Positions 24,919 through 32,788 of a DNA stretch of 36,362 nucleotides are shown here, one piece after another. The DNA lies in contig NZ_LIWB01000032.1 of the NCBI RefSeq assembly GCF_001905725.1, positions 1 to 36,362 of the forward strand. The letters run 5' to 3'. This DNA comes from Streptomyces sp. CB02400 (GTDB lineage: Bacteria; Actinomycetota; Actinomycetes; Streptomycetales; Streptomycetaceae). The notes beneath the pieces were generated by a model. It worked only from the letters and a program-made list of their open reading frames with translations, ran no database searches and had not been told where the DNA came from. The stretch's first letter is position 1. Every line of letters begins with the position of its first letter. A program made the translations under genes and the position numbers.

Positions 24919-25578
24919 TCAGGGTTTGACGAGGACCTTGAGGCTCTTGCGGTCGGCCATGTCCTGGTAGCCGACGGGAATGCCGTCGAGGTCGGTAATG
25001 GCATCGAAGACCTTCCCGGGCTGGATGCTCCCGTTGAGGATGTCGGGCATCAGTTCCTCAATGTAGGCGCGGACCGGCGCGGGGCCTCCGGCCAAGCGGA
25101 TGTTGCGGCCGAAGAGGCTGCCGAAACCGACCGATGCCTCTTCATACTGCGGGACGCCGACGCGGCTGATGACACCGCCAGGGCGGACCACGCCGAGGGC
25201 CTGCTCATAGGCGGGCATGTGGCCGACGGCTTCGATGACCACGTGCGTGCCATGCCCGCCGGTCAGCTCACGCACCGCCTCGATGCCTTCCTCGCCACGG
25301 GCGGCGACGGCGTCGGTGGCGCCGAACTCTCGGCCGAGGTCGGTGCGCGCCTGGTGGCGTCCCATGAGAATGATCTGCTCGGCGCCGAGGCGCTTGGCCG
25401 AGAGCACCGCCAGCAGGCCGACGGCGCCGTCGCCGATCACGGTGACGCGGGAGCGCTCGTTGACCCCTCCCATGAGGGCGGCGTGGTAGCCGGTGCCGAG
25501 GACGTCCGAGAGCGTCAGCAGGGAGGGGACGAGTGCGGAGTCCGCGGTGACGGGGAGTTTGACGAGGGTGCCGTCGCT
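24919..25578 (-). pseudogene. Zinc-type alcohol dehydrogenase, N-terminally truncated
   Basis: The last 220 residues of a medium-chain dehydrogenase: GTLVKLPVTADSALVPSLLT, LSDVLGTGYHAALMGGVNER, the Rossmann motif VTVIGDGAVGLLAVLSAKRL, ILMGRHQARTDLGREFGATD, GTHVVIEAVGHMPAYEQALG, PGGVISRVGVPQYE, and the ending YQDMADRKSLKVLVKP. The catalytic domain with the zinc ligands is missing. At about 25578 the sequence changes, out of frame, into the C-terminal part of a quinone oxidoreductase of the same superfamily. ATG 25473 could still give a 184-residue NAD(P)-binding piece without activity. It is the distal member of a minus-strand cluster read towards 24.9 kb. Confidence 0.8.
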
Positions 25579-25890
25579 GGCGGTCTCCCAGCAGGCGGTG
25601 CGTCTCGGCGGTGTCGGCCAAGGGAAGAACTGTGGAGATGCGTGGTGTCAGCCAGCCATTCTCGATGCCCTCGGTCACCGCGTTGACGCGGGCAAGCGGG
25701 TCCTCACGGATTTGCGTGAAGTGCCACAGGTCGCCGCTGGCCAGGGACAGCGAGCGTTCCATCAGTGTGTTGAGTGACGCCCCGAGGATGAGGCCGGCGC
25801 CGTGCCCGTGGGTCAGACGCGTGGGCACCTGCCTGACGGACCGCTTCTGCTTTCTCCTCGGTTGACCCCGTCCCGATCAGCGGGCGCCCA
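25579..25890 (-). pseudogene. Zinc-binding quinone oxidoreductase fragment
   Basis: Two pieces in different frames: LIGTGSTEEKAEAVRQAGAH, which matches the region after the Rossmann GxGxxG in quinone oxidoreductases (RVIGTVSTEEKA), and then GHGAGLILGASLNTLMERSL, SLASGDLWHFTQIREDPLA and ENGWLTPRISTVLPLADTAE-THRLL, the usual C-terminal part. The middle is partly deleted, the N-terminal half is gone, and the end joins an alcohol dehydrogenase out of frame where LLE.. would continue. The join (CTGCTGGGAGACC on the coding strand) could be a short homology between two related genes. Confidence 0.7.
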
Positions 25891-26314
25891 GGCGGCCTGG
25901 CAGTCCCCAGGCGGGCGGCTGTGGGGCGGGATGCCGCTCTATGGGGTGGGGGCGACGCGGACGGTCGCCGAGCGGGGCCCACGCTGGAGCATCGGCCCCA
26001 GATACGGGCTGGGGGGCGTACTTGGTGCGGTAGGCGTCATCGACCGCGTCGAGGACGGAGTCGTCGGCGGAGGCGAAGCTCACCTCGTACTCGGTGCCGG
26101 CGATACGGATGCGTCCGCCCTGCTGCGACATCGCGGCCCGGTACCAGCGGGAGCCGGGGCCGTTGTAGGGGCGGACGCAGAGGTCACCGCCCGCGACGAC
26201 GGACCAGATCCAGGTCGGTGTGCCGTAGGTGGTCCCGTCCTCGCGGAACGGGGAAATGTACAGGTCGTCGGCGGATGCGAACGAGTGCAATCGCTCCTGA
26301 TCCCAGGCGCTCAT
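25877..26314 (-). CDS. DUF2255 family protein with shifted C-terminus
   Basis: ATG 26314 starts MSAWDQERLHSFASADDLYI, then REDGTTYGTPTWIWSVVAGG, DLCVRPYNGPGSRWYRAAMS and YEVSFASADDSVLDAVDDAY, matching DUF2255 proteins, small proteins of unknown function with a split-barrel-like sequence pattern. After RTKYAP the frame should give YLGPMLQRGPRSATVRVAPT and stop at 25939; instead one extra C in a run of six near 26015 puts the reading into a Pro/Arg-rich tail to 25877. About 100 of 125 residues are normal, so a partial product is possible. It lies about 100 bases behind the SDR gene, probably in one transcript. Confidence 0.75.
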   Translation of the reverse strand: MSAWDQERLHSFASADDLYISPFREDGTTYGTPTWIWSVVAGGDLCVRPYNGPGSRWYRAAMSQQGGRIRIAGTEYEVSFASADDSVLDAVDDAYRTKYAPQPVSGADAPAWAPLGDRPRRPHPIERHPAPQPPAWGLPGRLGAR

Positions 26315-26412
26315 GGTGGTCTCCGTATCCGGTCGGGGACGGCCCGGCCCCGGGGCGCGGCGGTTCGCGCGTAACCGCACCCCGGCCGGGAGCCCGATTC
26401 GGGGCGTCGGTT

Positions 26413-27180
26413 TCAGTGGGTGGTGTACCCGCCGTCGACGGGCAGGGCGACACCGATCACGAAGCTCGCGCCGGGGCTGCACAGCCACAGCGCGGCGGCG
26501 GCAACTTCCTCGGCCTGGCCGAGGCGCCCGATGGGCTGCTGGCTCATGATCTCGGCCATGGCCTCGGCCTGGCCCTCGAGCATGTCGGCGACCATCGGGG
26601 TCTCGATCACGCCGGGACAGACAGCGTTGATGCGGATGCCCTTGGGCGCGTACTCGACCGCGGCGCTCTTGGTCAGACCGATCACACCGTGCTTGGACGC
26701 GTGGTACGCGGCGCGCTCGGGCAAGCCGACCAGCCCGCCCAGCGAGGAGCAGTTGACGATCGCGCCGGAGCCCTGGGTACGCATCTGGCGTAGCTCGTGC
26801 TTCTGGGCAGCCCACACACCGCGCAGGTTGACGGCATTGACGCGGTCGAACTCCTCAGCGCTCTCGTCGGCGGCGTCCGAGGGCGGGGCCTGGATACCGG
26901 CGTTGTTGAACGCCATGTCCAGGCGGCCGTAGGTGTCCACCGCGCTCTGGACCATGGCGGCGGCCTGGTCCTCGTCGGTGACGTCGCACACCACGCCGAT
27001 GGCCTGGTGACCGGCGTCCGTGAGTTCCTTCGCTGCGTTCTCGACGGCGTCCTTGTTGACGTCGGCCAGCACGACGGCGGCGCCGGCCTGGGCGAAGGCA
27101 CGGGCGGCAGCCAGGCCCATGCCGGAGGCGGCACCGGTGACCAGGGCGACCTGCCCCTCGAAGTTGTACTGCGGGTTCAT
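26413..27180 (-). CDS. SDR-family oxidoreductase, 255 aa
   Basis: A complete classical short-chain dehydrogenase/reductase. Cofactor motif TGAASGMG at residues 15-22, an Asp at 40 that favours NAD(H), NNAG at 92-95, the catalytic Ser in NCSSLGG (about 145), and YHASK with Tyr159 and Lys163. The C-terminus ends VIGVALPVDGGYTTH, as is usual for the glucose-1-dehydrogenase-like subgroup. The substrate is unknown. ATG 27180 gives the family's usual length; ATG 27201 would add seven residues. It is the only undamaged enzyme in this minus-strand cluster, and MmyB-like regulators like the divergent one are known to pair with SDR genes. Confidence 0.92.
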   Translation of the reverse strand: MNPQYNFEGQVALVTGAASGMGLAAARAFAQAGAAVVLADVNKDAVENAAKELTDAGHQAIGVVCDVTDEDQAAAMVQSAVDTYGRLDMAFNNAGIQAPPSDAADESAEEFDRVNAVNLRGVWAAQKHELRQMRTQGSGAIVNCSSLGGLVGLPERAAYHASKHGVIGLTKSAAVEYAPKGIRINAVCPGVIETPMVADMLEGQAEAMAEIMSQQPIGRLGQAEEVAAAALWLCSPGASFVIGVALPVDGGYTTH

Positions 27181-27283
27181 GACGGGGTGTCCAATCTTCA
27201 TGCGGGGCACGGGGGCTGGGGCCTCGTGCAGGGTGTTCGTTCAGGCTGCGGCTTCCCCCTCAGCGGGGGCACGCCCGGGCAGG

Positions 27284-27687
27284 TCAGGGGGTGGGGGTGG
27301 GGCGGCGCGGGCCGACGTACTCGGCGTCGGTGACGTGCTCCAGCCAGTCGGCTTCGTCGCCCTCCCACAGCGCGATGTGCGCCATGAACCGGTCCGGGGC
27401 CGCGCCGTGCCAGTGCTCCTCACCGGCCGGCGTGAAGATCACGTCCCCGGGACGGGCTTCGACTATGTCGCCGCCGCGGGACCGGATGAGGGCGATGCCC
27501 TCCACGATGTAGAGGGTCTGGCCCAGGCGTGGGAGTGCCAGGCAGTGCGGGCGCCGGGCGCGAAGCGCACCATGTTCGCCCGTGCCCGGGAGGGATCCTC
27601 ACCGCGGTAGATCACATCCGCCCAGGCATCCCCGGTGAACATCTCCGCCGGAAGCTTGGCTGTCGCCGGAGGCTGGCTGATCTCCAT
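27284..27687 (-). pseudogene. Cupin-domain protein, frameshifted
   Basis: ATG 27687 starts MEISQPPATAKLPAEMFTGD, AWADVIYRGEDPSRARANMV and RFAPGARTAWHSHA, ending in the first metal-binding motif. One C is missing near 27527; the next frame continues GQTLYIVEGIALIRSRGGDI, PGDVIFTPAGEEHWHGAAPD and ALWEGDEADWLEHVTDAEYV, ending at 27284. The joined product would be a complete cupin of about 133 residues, of the type found with carboxymuconolactone decarboxylases. Both metal-binding motifs are intact, so the break is recent or a sequence error. It sits between the SDR and the decarboxylase-family gene. Confidence 0.8.
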
Positions 27688-27757
27688 GATGGTCTCTCTT
27701 GCACACGTTCTGTCGCGGCTCGGCCACACATGGGTGAGGGTGGAGGCGTGGGACAGG

Positions 27758-28062
27758 TCAGTCGTCGGCCAGGACGCTACGGGCGACCGTGAGCGCGGAC
27801 ACGGCCTTGGGCCATCCGGCGTAGAACACCAGGTGCGTGACCGTCGCGATCAGCTCCTCGTCGCTGAGCCCGTTCTCCCGGGCCTTGCCCAGGTGGAAGG
27901 CGAGCTGTTCGCTGCTGCCGCTGGTGATCTGCGCTCGCGCGGGGACAGGTCGGCGTCCTCCCACACCTGCCCGAACAGCACGTCCTCGCTGTATCCCGCC
28001 AGTGCGGGGACAAGATCCCCGAACTGCTGACGCGACCCCTCGGGCCGCTTGTCTTCCGCCAT
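27758..28062 (-). pseudogene. Carboxymuconolactone decarboxylase family protein, deleted and frameshifted
   Basis: ATG 28062, behind GGAAAGGAG, starts MAEDKRPEGSRQQFGDLVPA, then LAGYSEDVLFGQVWEDADLS-PRER. The next frame gives GSSEQLAFHLGKARENGLSD, EELIATVTHLVFYAGWPKAV and SALTVARSVLADD. Family members have a further stretch between (PRDRSLVTVAAL...), so around ten residues are lost at about 27935 together with the frame. Such proteins are small helical enzymes (decarboxylases or AhpD-like reductases). This is the first gene of the minus-strand cluster and lies next to the shared control region with the XRE regulator. Confidence 0.8.
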
Positions 28063-28238
28063 CACCGGCTCCTTTCCGTCTGGATGCCCCAGGTGTCTCC
28101 CTGCGACGGCGAAGAGGGGCGCCGGTCTCCGTTCCGTCCCGCCTTCCCGGTGTGCGCCACTGGAGGGGCGGGCGGCCTTTGCTGGCCTGCCACCGATGAA
28201 ACGGCAGGTCACGGGCGCACGGAAGGACCCGTTGATAC

Positions 28239-28255
28239 GTGTACTGACAGGACAC
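28239..28255. promoter_or_regulatory. Near-perfect 17-nt palindrome, likely operator
   Basis: GTGTACTGACAGGACAC pairs at seven of eight positions (GTGT-a-CTG-a-CAG-g-ACAC). It lies in the 228-bp gap between the divergent decarboxylase-family gene and the regulator, 36 bases before the regulator's start codon. This position fits an operator for the MmyB-like regulator controlling itself and the minus-strand cluster. The binding protein is inferred from position only. Confidence 0.6.
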
Positions 28256-28290
28256 CCCTCACGCGCGGGGATCGTCGTAGCCTCGAACGC

Positions 28291-29205
28291 ATGGACAACC
28301 GAGGCGAGGTCCGCGAGTTCCTCACCAGCCGCCGCGCCAAGATCACCCCACAGCAGGCCGGCCTGCCCGCCGCCGGGCACCGGCGCGTGAAAGGGCTGCG
28401 CCGTGAAGAGGTCGCGATGCTCGCCGGAGTCAGCGCCGAGTACTACGCCCGCATGGAGCGCGGCAACCTCTCCGGAACCTCCGAAGCCGTCCTGGACTCC
28501 CTCGCCCGCGCCCTCCAGCTCGACGAATCCGAACGCGCCCACCTGATGGACCTGGCCCGCACCGCCAGCACCACCCGCCGGCCCGCCCGTCGCCGCACCG
28601 CCCAGCCCGTCCGCCCCGCCCTGCAACAGCTCCTCAACGCGATGACCGAGGCACCCGCCTTCATCCGCAACGGCCGCCTCGACATCCTCGCCACCAACCG
28701 ACTCGGCAAAGCCCTGTACTGGCCCCTGTTCCAGGACCCGGCCCGACCGGTCAACATGGCCCGCTACCAGTTCCTCAACCCCGGCGCCGCCGAATACATG
28801 ACCGAACTGGACCAGCAGAGGGCCGCCGCCGCGGCCCTCCTGCGAACCGAAGCAGGCCAGGACCCCCACAACCGCGAACTCAGCGACCTCATCGGTGAAC
28901 TCTCCACCCGCAGCGAGGACTTCCGCACGCTATGGGCCGCACACAACGTGCGCCTGCACCACACCGGCCTCAAACGCTTCCACCACCCCGCCGTCGGCGA
29001 CCTCACCCTCACCTTCGAGGCCCTGCCCGTCCCCACCGACCCCGGCCTGACCCTCACCGCACTGAGCGCCGAGCCCGGCACCCCATCGGCCGACGGCCTC
29101 AAACTACTCACCAGCTGGGCCGCCATACACGACCAGCCCTATCAGCCGGACAACGAACCCACCAGCGACCGACACGCGACACACCAGCCTGCGCCCGGTG
29201 CTTGA
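28291..29205 (+). CDS. MmyB-like XRE-family transcriptional regulator, 304 aa
   Basis: An intact cytoplasmic regulator. Residues about 10-85 form the XRE helix-turn-helix (RREEVAMLAGVSAEYYARME, then RALQLDESERAHLMDLARTA). Residues about 105-275 are the MmyB-like ligand-binding domain (PALQQLLNAMTEAPAFIRNG, RLDILATNRLGKALYWPLFQ, VRLHHTGLKRFHHPAVGDLT and LTALSAEPGTPSADGLKLL), a PAS-like fold for a fatty-acid-like or other hydrophobic ligand. ATG 28291 begins the usual MDNRGEVREFL. Divergent genes include an SDR, the common partner of this family. The gene is undamaged although most of its presumed targets are broken. Confidence 0.92.
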   Translation: MDNRGEVREFLTSRRAKITPQQAGLPAAGHRRVKGLRREEVAMLAGVSAEYYARMERGNLSGTSEAVLDSLARALQLDESERAHLMDLARTASTTRRPARRRTAQPVRPALQQLLNAMTEAPAFIRNGRLDILATNRLGKALYWPLFQDPARPVNMARYQFLNPGAAEYMTELDQQRAAAAALLRTEAGQDPHNRELSDLIGELSTRSEDFRTLWAAHNVRLHHTGLKRFHHPAVGDLTLTFEALPVPTDPGLTLTALSAEPGTPSADGLKLLTSWAAIHDQPYQPDNEPTSDRHATHQPAPGA

Positions 29206-29591
29206 AACGCTGTGCCCAACGGCCGCGGGCCCAACGCATCCAATGCCGGCCCGACGCTCGCCGTCACCTCAATGAGCGGCGATGATCCACGTGATGGACA
29301 CGTCTCCCACCGCCGAGCACGCCGGGCAGCTCATCGGCCATGGCCAAGCCGCCGCCACGGGACAGAGGCAGGCACGAAGGCCACCACCACTCAACACGGC
29401 CACATATTGACCACCCGGGGCACAGTCGCTGCTCCGCCCCGGGCAGATCCGCGGTTCGCTCCCCAGCCGATCAATGTTCTGCCCCACAGGTTTGACTCCA
29501 CGTGGCCTGCGACGATGGCAGCACTTGGTGCGCAGAACCAGCCCTACCGGGAGAGTGCCGAGATCACGCGTCTCGTCCTCAACGAGTCGGT
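29206..29591. other. Gene-free stretch
   Basis: No gene I can support. Short frames on both strands have mixed composition (for example NIDRLGSEPRICPGRSSDCA on the minus strand) and no start with a ribosome site. It lies between the XRE regulator and the left arm of the inverted repeat. Confidence 0.3.
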
Positions 29592-29647
29592 ACTGGTTGT
29601 GTTCATGAGAACGGTCAGCAGATGTCCACCACTTCGGGAGGCACCAC
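29592..29647 (+). repeat. Left arm of 56-bp inverted repeat
   Basis: The sequence starts ACTGGTTGTGTTCATGAGAA and ends TTCGGGAGGCACCAC. It matches the reverse complement of 31035-31090 at 53 of 56 positions. The arms enclose 1,387 bp with one gene (29726-30832). Each arm contains an ATG reading MSTTSGGT, but neither starts a plausible gene. Confidence 0.9.
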
Positions 29648-29725
29648 CGTCTGGCGCTGTTCGACTGCGGAGGCACGATCACCTGACAGGTCGGAGGCTG
29701 AGCGTCGGCGTCTTCTGCCGGCTGA

Positions 29726-30832
29726 TCAGAAGAGACGTGCACGTGTCCTGTGTGAGGTTCTCAGGATCTCGCGCAGCCACTGGCTGCGGACGGCTGGTAG
29801 CCGGACCAGGGTGTACCAGAAAATTCCCGGGTCGGGTCTGAAGAGGCTGCAGGGGTGCGGTGCGGGCGGATCGTCGCGTAGGACGCCGTCGGGCATGACG
29901 CCCGACGCGGGGGCGGGCAGGTGCGGCTCGGGGAAAGCCAACCACCACCACACCCCGAACGGCAGGGGCACCGGGGGTGCCGAGGCGGCCGGGCCGGGCG
30001 GGGCCCAGGTCTCCCCCGTTTGCGGATGGACCGGCACGATGAGGATGTCGACGTCCGCGTCGGGGGCGGGCAGCCCCGGTCCGGCCAGAACGGCGCGCCT
30101 CGCCGGCGGACCTGCGGGCAGCAGGGTGTCGAGGACACGTTGGAACACCTCCTCGGTCAGGCCGTCCGGGACGGTCACCGACCGGCCCTCCGACGCCGTC
30201 AGCAGATGGGCGAGCGCCCGGCCGGCCGCCGCCTCCCACCGCGGGCTCCAGGACCACCAGTGGTTCAATCCCAGCCGTGGTCCGTCCCAGGCGGTGATCG
30301 GCTCGAACGGAGGCGTGCCCTTTCCCTGCGCCGCCAGCTCCGCCCAGGAAAGCGGTGCGGCGTCGGTGCCGTCGACTCGGCGGCGGCGCACGGCGTCAGG
30401 GGCGAGCCACACCGTCTGCCAGAGCGAGCAGTCGTCGATCCTGCTCGCCACGGGCAGGCCGCACGTCTCGCAGGCCAAGTTGGGGCCGTCAGCTCCGTCG
30501 AGGCCGCAGCAGTAGCCACCGCACTTCTCCGGGATCAGCACGGTGCCGCGGACATCTCCGGGCGCGATGACGATCGCGCCCGGCGGGCCGTCGGACAGGA
30601 CGTGGACCGGCGCGTAGATGCCGCGCGCGGCCAGCTCGTCCGGATCGATCTCCTCCCACCTCCGCCACGGCGGCCCCGAGGGCTCCGGCTCCACGGCGAA
30701 CGTGCCCGGCTCCATAAGGACCGGGAGCTGAATCGCGTTCCCGTACTTCTGATGGGCGTGGGCCGGCAGGACCACCTGGGACAGCGGGGCGGTCAGCTCG
30801 GCATCGCACCCCGCACACACGAAGACGAACAC
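29726..30832 (-). CDS. Cysteine-rich hypothetical protein, 368 aa
   Basis: A soluble protein of a family I know only as Streptomyces hypothetical. It starts VFVFVCAGCDAELTAPLSQV with a CxxC; a second Cys-rich segment follows at about residues 108-150 (PEKCGGYCCGLDG, then LACETCGLPVASRIDDC), likely one or two zinc sites. Later parts are Trp/Pro-rich (FEPITAWDGPRLGLNHWWSW; PLPFGVWWWLAFPEPHLPAP). GTG 30832 is chosen because GGAGGG lies just upstream. The frame extends further upstream to 31060 but that part is Arg/Gly-rich and includes the repeat arm. The gene is enclosed by the 56-bp inverted repeat, so it may be a passenger of a small mobile element. Confidence 0.7.
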   Translation of the reverse strand: MFVFVCAGCDAELTAPLSQVVLPAHAHQKYGNAIQLPVLMEPGTFAVEPEPSGPPWRRWEEIDPDELAARGIYAPVHVLSDGPPGAIVIAPGDVRGTVLIPEKCGGYCCGLDGADGPNLACETCGLPVASRIDDCSLWQTVWLAPDAVRRRRVDGTDAAPLSWAELAAQGKGTPPFEPITAWDGPRLGLNHWWSWSPRWEAAAGRALAHLLTASEGRSVTVPDGLTEEVFQRVLDTLLPAGPPARRAVLAGPGLPAPDADVDILIVPVHPQTGETWAPPGPAASAPPVPLPFGVWWWLAFPEPHLPAPASGVMPDGVLRDDPPAPHPCSLFRPDPGIFWYTLVRLPAVRSQWLREILRTSHRTRARLF

Positions 30833-31034
30833 ATGCCCTCCATTTGGGAAACAGCATCGTCGCAGCTCGGCGGCGGCCGAGCCATGGTGTTTCTCGTCCG
30901 CCACGGAACCGGAGCGCCGCCACGCCGTCAACGACGGGTGTCGGCGTCCGCCCTGCGGCTGCCCGCCCCCGTGAGACCTCGGCGGCCACCCCCCGGGAGC
31001 ACACCTCACGCAGCGTTCAAATCCTCGGTGTGTT

Positions 31035-31090
31035 GTGGTGCCTCCCGAAGTGGTGGACATCTGCTGTCCGTTCTCATGAACAGAGCCAGT
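31035..31090 (-). repeat. Right arm of 56-bp inverted repeat
   Basis: Reverse complement of this segment starts ACTGGCTCTGTTCATGAGAA and equals 29592-29647 at 53 of 56 positions; the differences are two in the TTGT/CTCT part and one T/A in ACGG(T/A)CAGC. No transposase lies between the arms. Confidence 0.9.
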
Positions 31091-31140
31091 GGTCTCGTCA
31101 TTATCCGGCCGGCGCTGGTGTCGGGTCTGTCGTTGCCGGC

Positions 31141-32481
31141 TCAGAAAAGCGCCAGGCCCTCGCCGCTGGTGTCCGCGATGACGGGCCGGAACTGGGCTGG
31201 GAGGCCGTCCAGGCGGTCGGGTCCGGCCTCAGCCGCCACGGCAGGGACGGTCTCGGCCAGCCAGGTGCGAAACCGCTCGGCTGCTTCACGGTAGGGAACT
31301 CGCGCCAGGACACGGTGCTCGCCGGAGGGGCACAGGTCGACGGCGACGGTGAACAGGCAGGAACCGGGCGCATGGTGGCTGCCGGTCCAGGACACGCGCA
31401 GCGCACCGCAGGGTTTACGCCCGCGGGAGCTCCTGGCATCGCGATGGGTCGGGCGCAGTGATCGGCAGGCTATGTGGGCGGTCCATGCGGCGAGGTGGGG
31501 CAGGGGCAGGGTGGTGCGTGCGCGGCAGCCGGGGCAGCGGTGCCAGTGGCGGAGCCAGTCGGCGGCGTGGGTGTGGAAGAGACGTGTGTAGTGGTCGGCC
31601 ACGCGGATGTGGTTGCTGTAGAGGTGGTCGGGTCGTTCCTGTGTGTTGCAGGAGTGGCAGACGGGGGCGCGGACGTAGCCGTGTTCGTGGCAGTGGTCGA
31701 GTACGGCGGCGGGTGCGGTGCGGCAGACGGCGCACGTCCACCCGGCCACCTTGCGGGAGATGCCGGGTTTCCTGCTGAGTACCGAGTACAGGTGGCCTTT
31801 CAGTTCCTCGTTGTACGGGCGCAGTAGGGCGGTCGGACGGTCGGGACTCGTCGTCTGCGGAACGTCGACGGTTCGGGGCTGCCGGTGGCGGGAGGGCGAC
31901 TCGGCGACAGTTGCGCCTGCCTGACGGGTTCGCGCGGCTCGCAGCCACCGCGTTTCGGTGTGCTCGGCCACGTCCAGCAGCCTGACCGCAGCGCGCGGCA
32001 GCCACCATGTGCTCTGCGTCCGGTCACGGGTTTTCTCCACGAGTATCCGACGCCAGTCGACCCCCGCCAGATGGCAGAGACGGCCGTCAGCCCGCTCGGG
32101 TTCGTCCGGTTCCTGCAGTTCCCGGGCGATGCGCCGACGCCACCGCAGCGGCGTTCCCTCATCGTGTTCCGGCTTCGCCCCGTCACGGAACGGACCGATA
32201 CGGACCAGGTCCCGGCGGTCCATCTCCACCGCGTTCAACTCCGCTGCCGCCCGGCGCACCTCAGCCTCCACAACACTCCACCGGCCGCCGCCGGCCTTCA
32301 CCGTCGCCACCACACAGCTACCGAGCAGGACGTAACCCGCCTGAGCACGGGCAGGAGAGCCGGTGAACGCCGCAGAAACCGTCGGCACCGCGCTGCCGGC
32401 CGTCAAACCGGCCCACAAAACATCCGCGGCACCCAAAGTGATCAGACCGCCCACACGGCCCGCAGTGACACGCTCCGACAT
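31141..32481 (-). CDS. Endonuclease-VII-domain protein, 446 aa
   Basis: A protein with a recombination-endonuclease-VII-like zinc/HNH core at about residues 248-282: WTCAVCRTAP, then LDHCHEHGYVRAPVCHSCNT, i.e. CxxC, DHCH and CxxC. In phage enzymes this domain cuts branched DNA; in actinobacteria it occurs in mobile-element proteins. About 35 residues on, CPGCRARTTLPLP gives half of a second possible zinc site. The N-terminal 240 residues (for example YVLLGSCVVATVKAGGGRWS and WWLPRAAVRLLDVAEHTETR) and the C-terminal 110 (GSHHAPGSCLFTVAVDLC; YREAAERFRTWLAETVPAVA) match no family I know. ATG 32481 or GTG 32487 starts it; neither has a strong ribosome site. Confidence 0.75.
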   Translation of the reverse strand: MSERVTAGRVGGLITLGAADVLWAGLTAGSAVPTVSAAFTGSPARAQAGYVLLGSCVVATVKAGGGRWSVVEAEVRRAAAELNAVEMDRRDLVRIGPFRDGAKPEHDEGTPLRWRRRIARELQEPDEPERADGRLCHLAGVDWRRILVEKTRDRTQSTWWLPRAAVRLLDVAEHTETRWLRAARTRQAGATVAESPSRHRQPRTVDVPQTTSPDRPTALLRPYNEELKGHLYSVLSRKPGISRKVAGWTCAVCRTAPAAVLDHCHEHGYVRAPVCHSCNTQERPDHLYSNHIRVADHYTRLFHTHAADWLRHWHRCPGCRARTTLPLPHLAAWTAHIACRSLRPTHRDARSSRGRKPCGALRVSWTGSHHAPGSCLFTVAVDLCPSGEHRVLARVPYREAAERFRTWLAETVPAVAAEAGPDRLDGLPAQFRPVIADTSGEGLALF

Positions 32482-32734
32482 ACCCACAGGCTAACGACCG
32501 ACCTCCGCAGCACCGCCCACAGCACCGCCACATCCGTGGCCCCGACGACCACGCGCCCGCAAACCCGCCCCGGCATGAGCAGCCGGGACCAGATCCAAGG
32601 CCACCGTCAAGCCACAACCCATACTTTCGACCGGCCCACCGCCTGACTGGCCGTTCTCTATCCGTCCGTATGGTCGGAGGGGTTCGAACAGGGGCCTGGT
32701 CCGGGTGAGTCCGCCGGTGCGGGTGCATGAAGGA

Positions 32735-32787
32735 AGGGCCTCTTGGTAGCTCGCGGTTGTCGAGTCCAGCGAGAGGCAAGAGGCCCT
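32735..32787. repeat. 11-bp inverted repeat at IS5 left side
   Basis: AGGGCCTCTTG (32735-32745) and CAAGAGGCCCT (32777-32787) form a perfect 11-bp stem with a 31-base loop directly before the GTG start of the IS5 transposase. GCAAGAGG also appears, inverted, near the other side of the transposase (about 33698-33705). It may be an element end, a protective hairpin that blocks read-in transcription, or both. Confidence 0.5.
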
Positions 32788-32788
32788 G

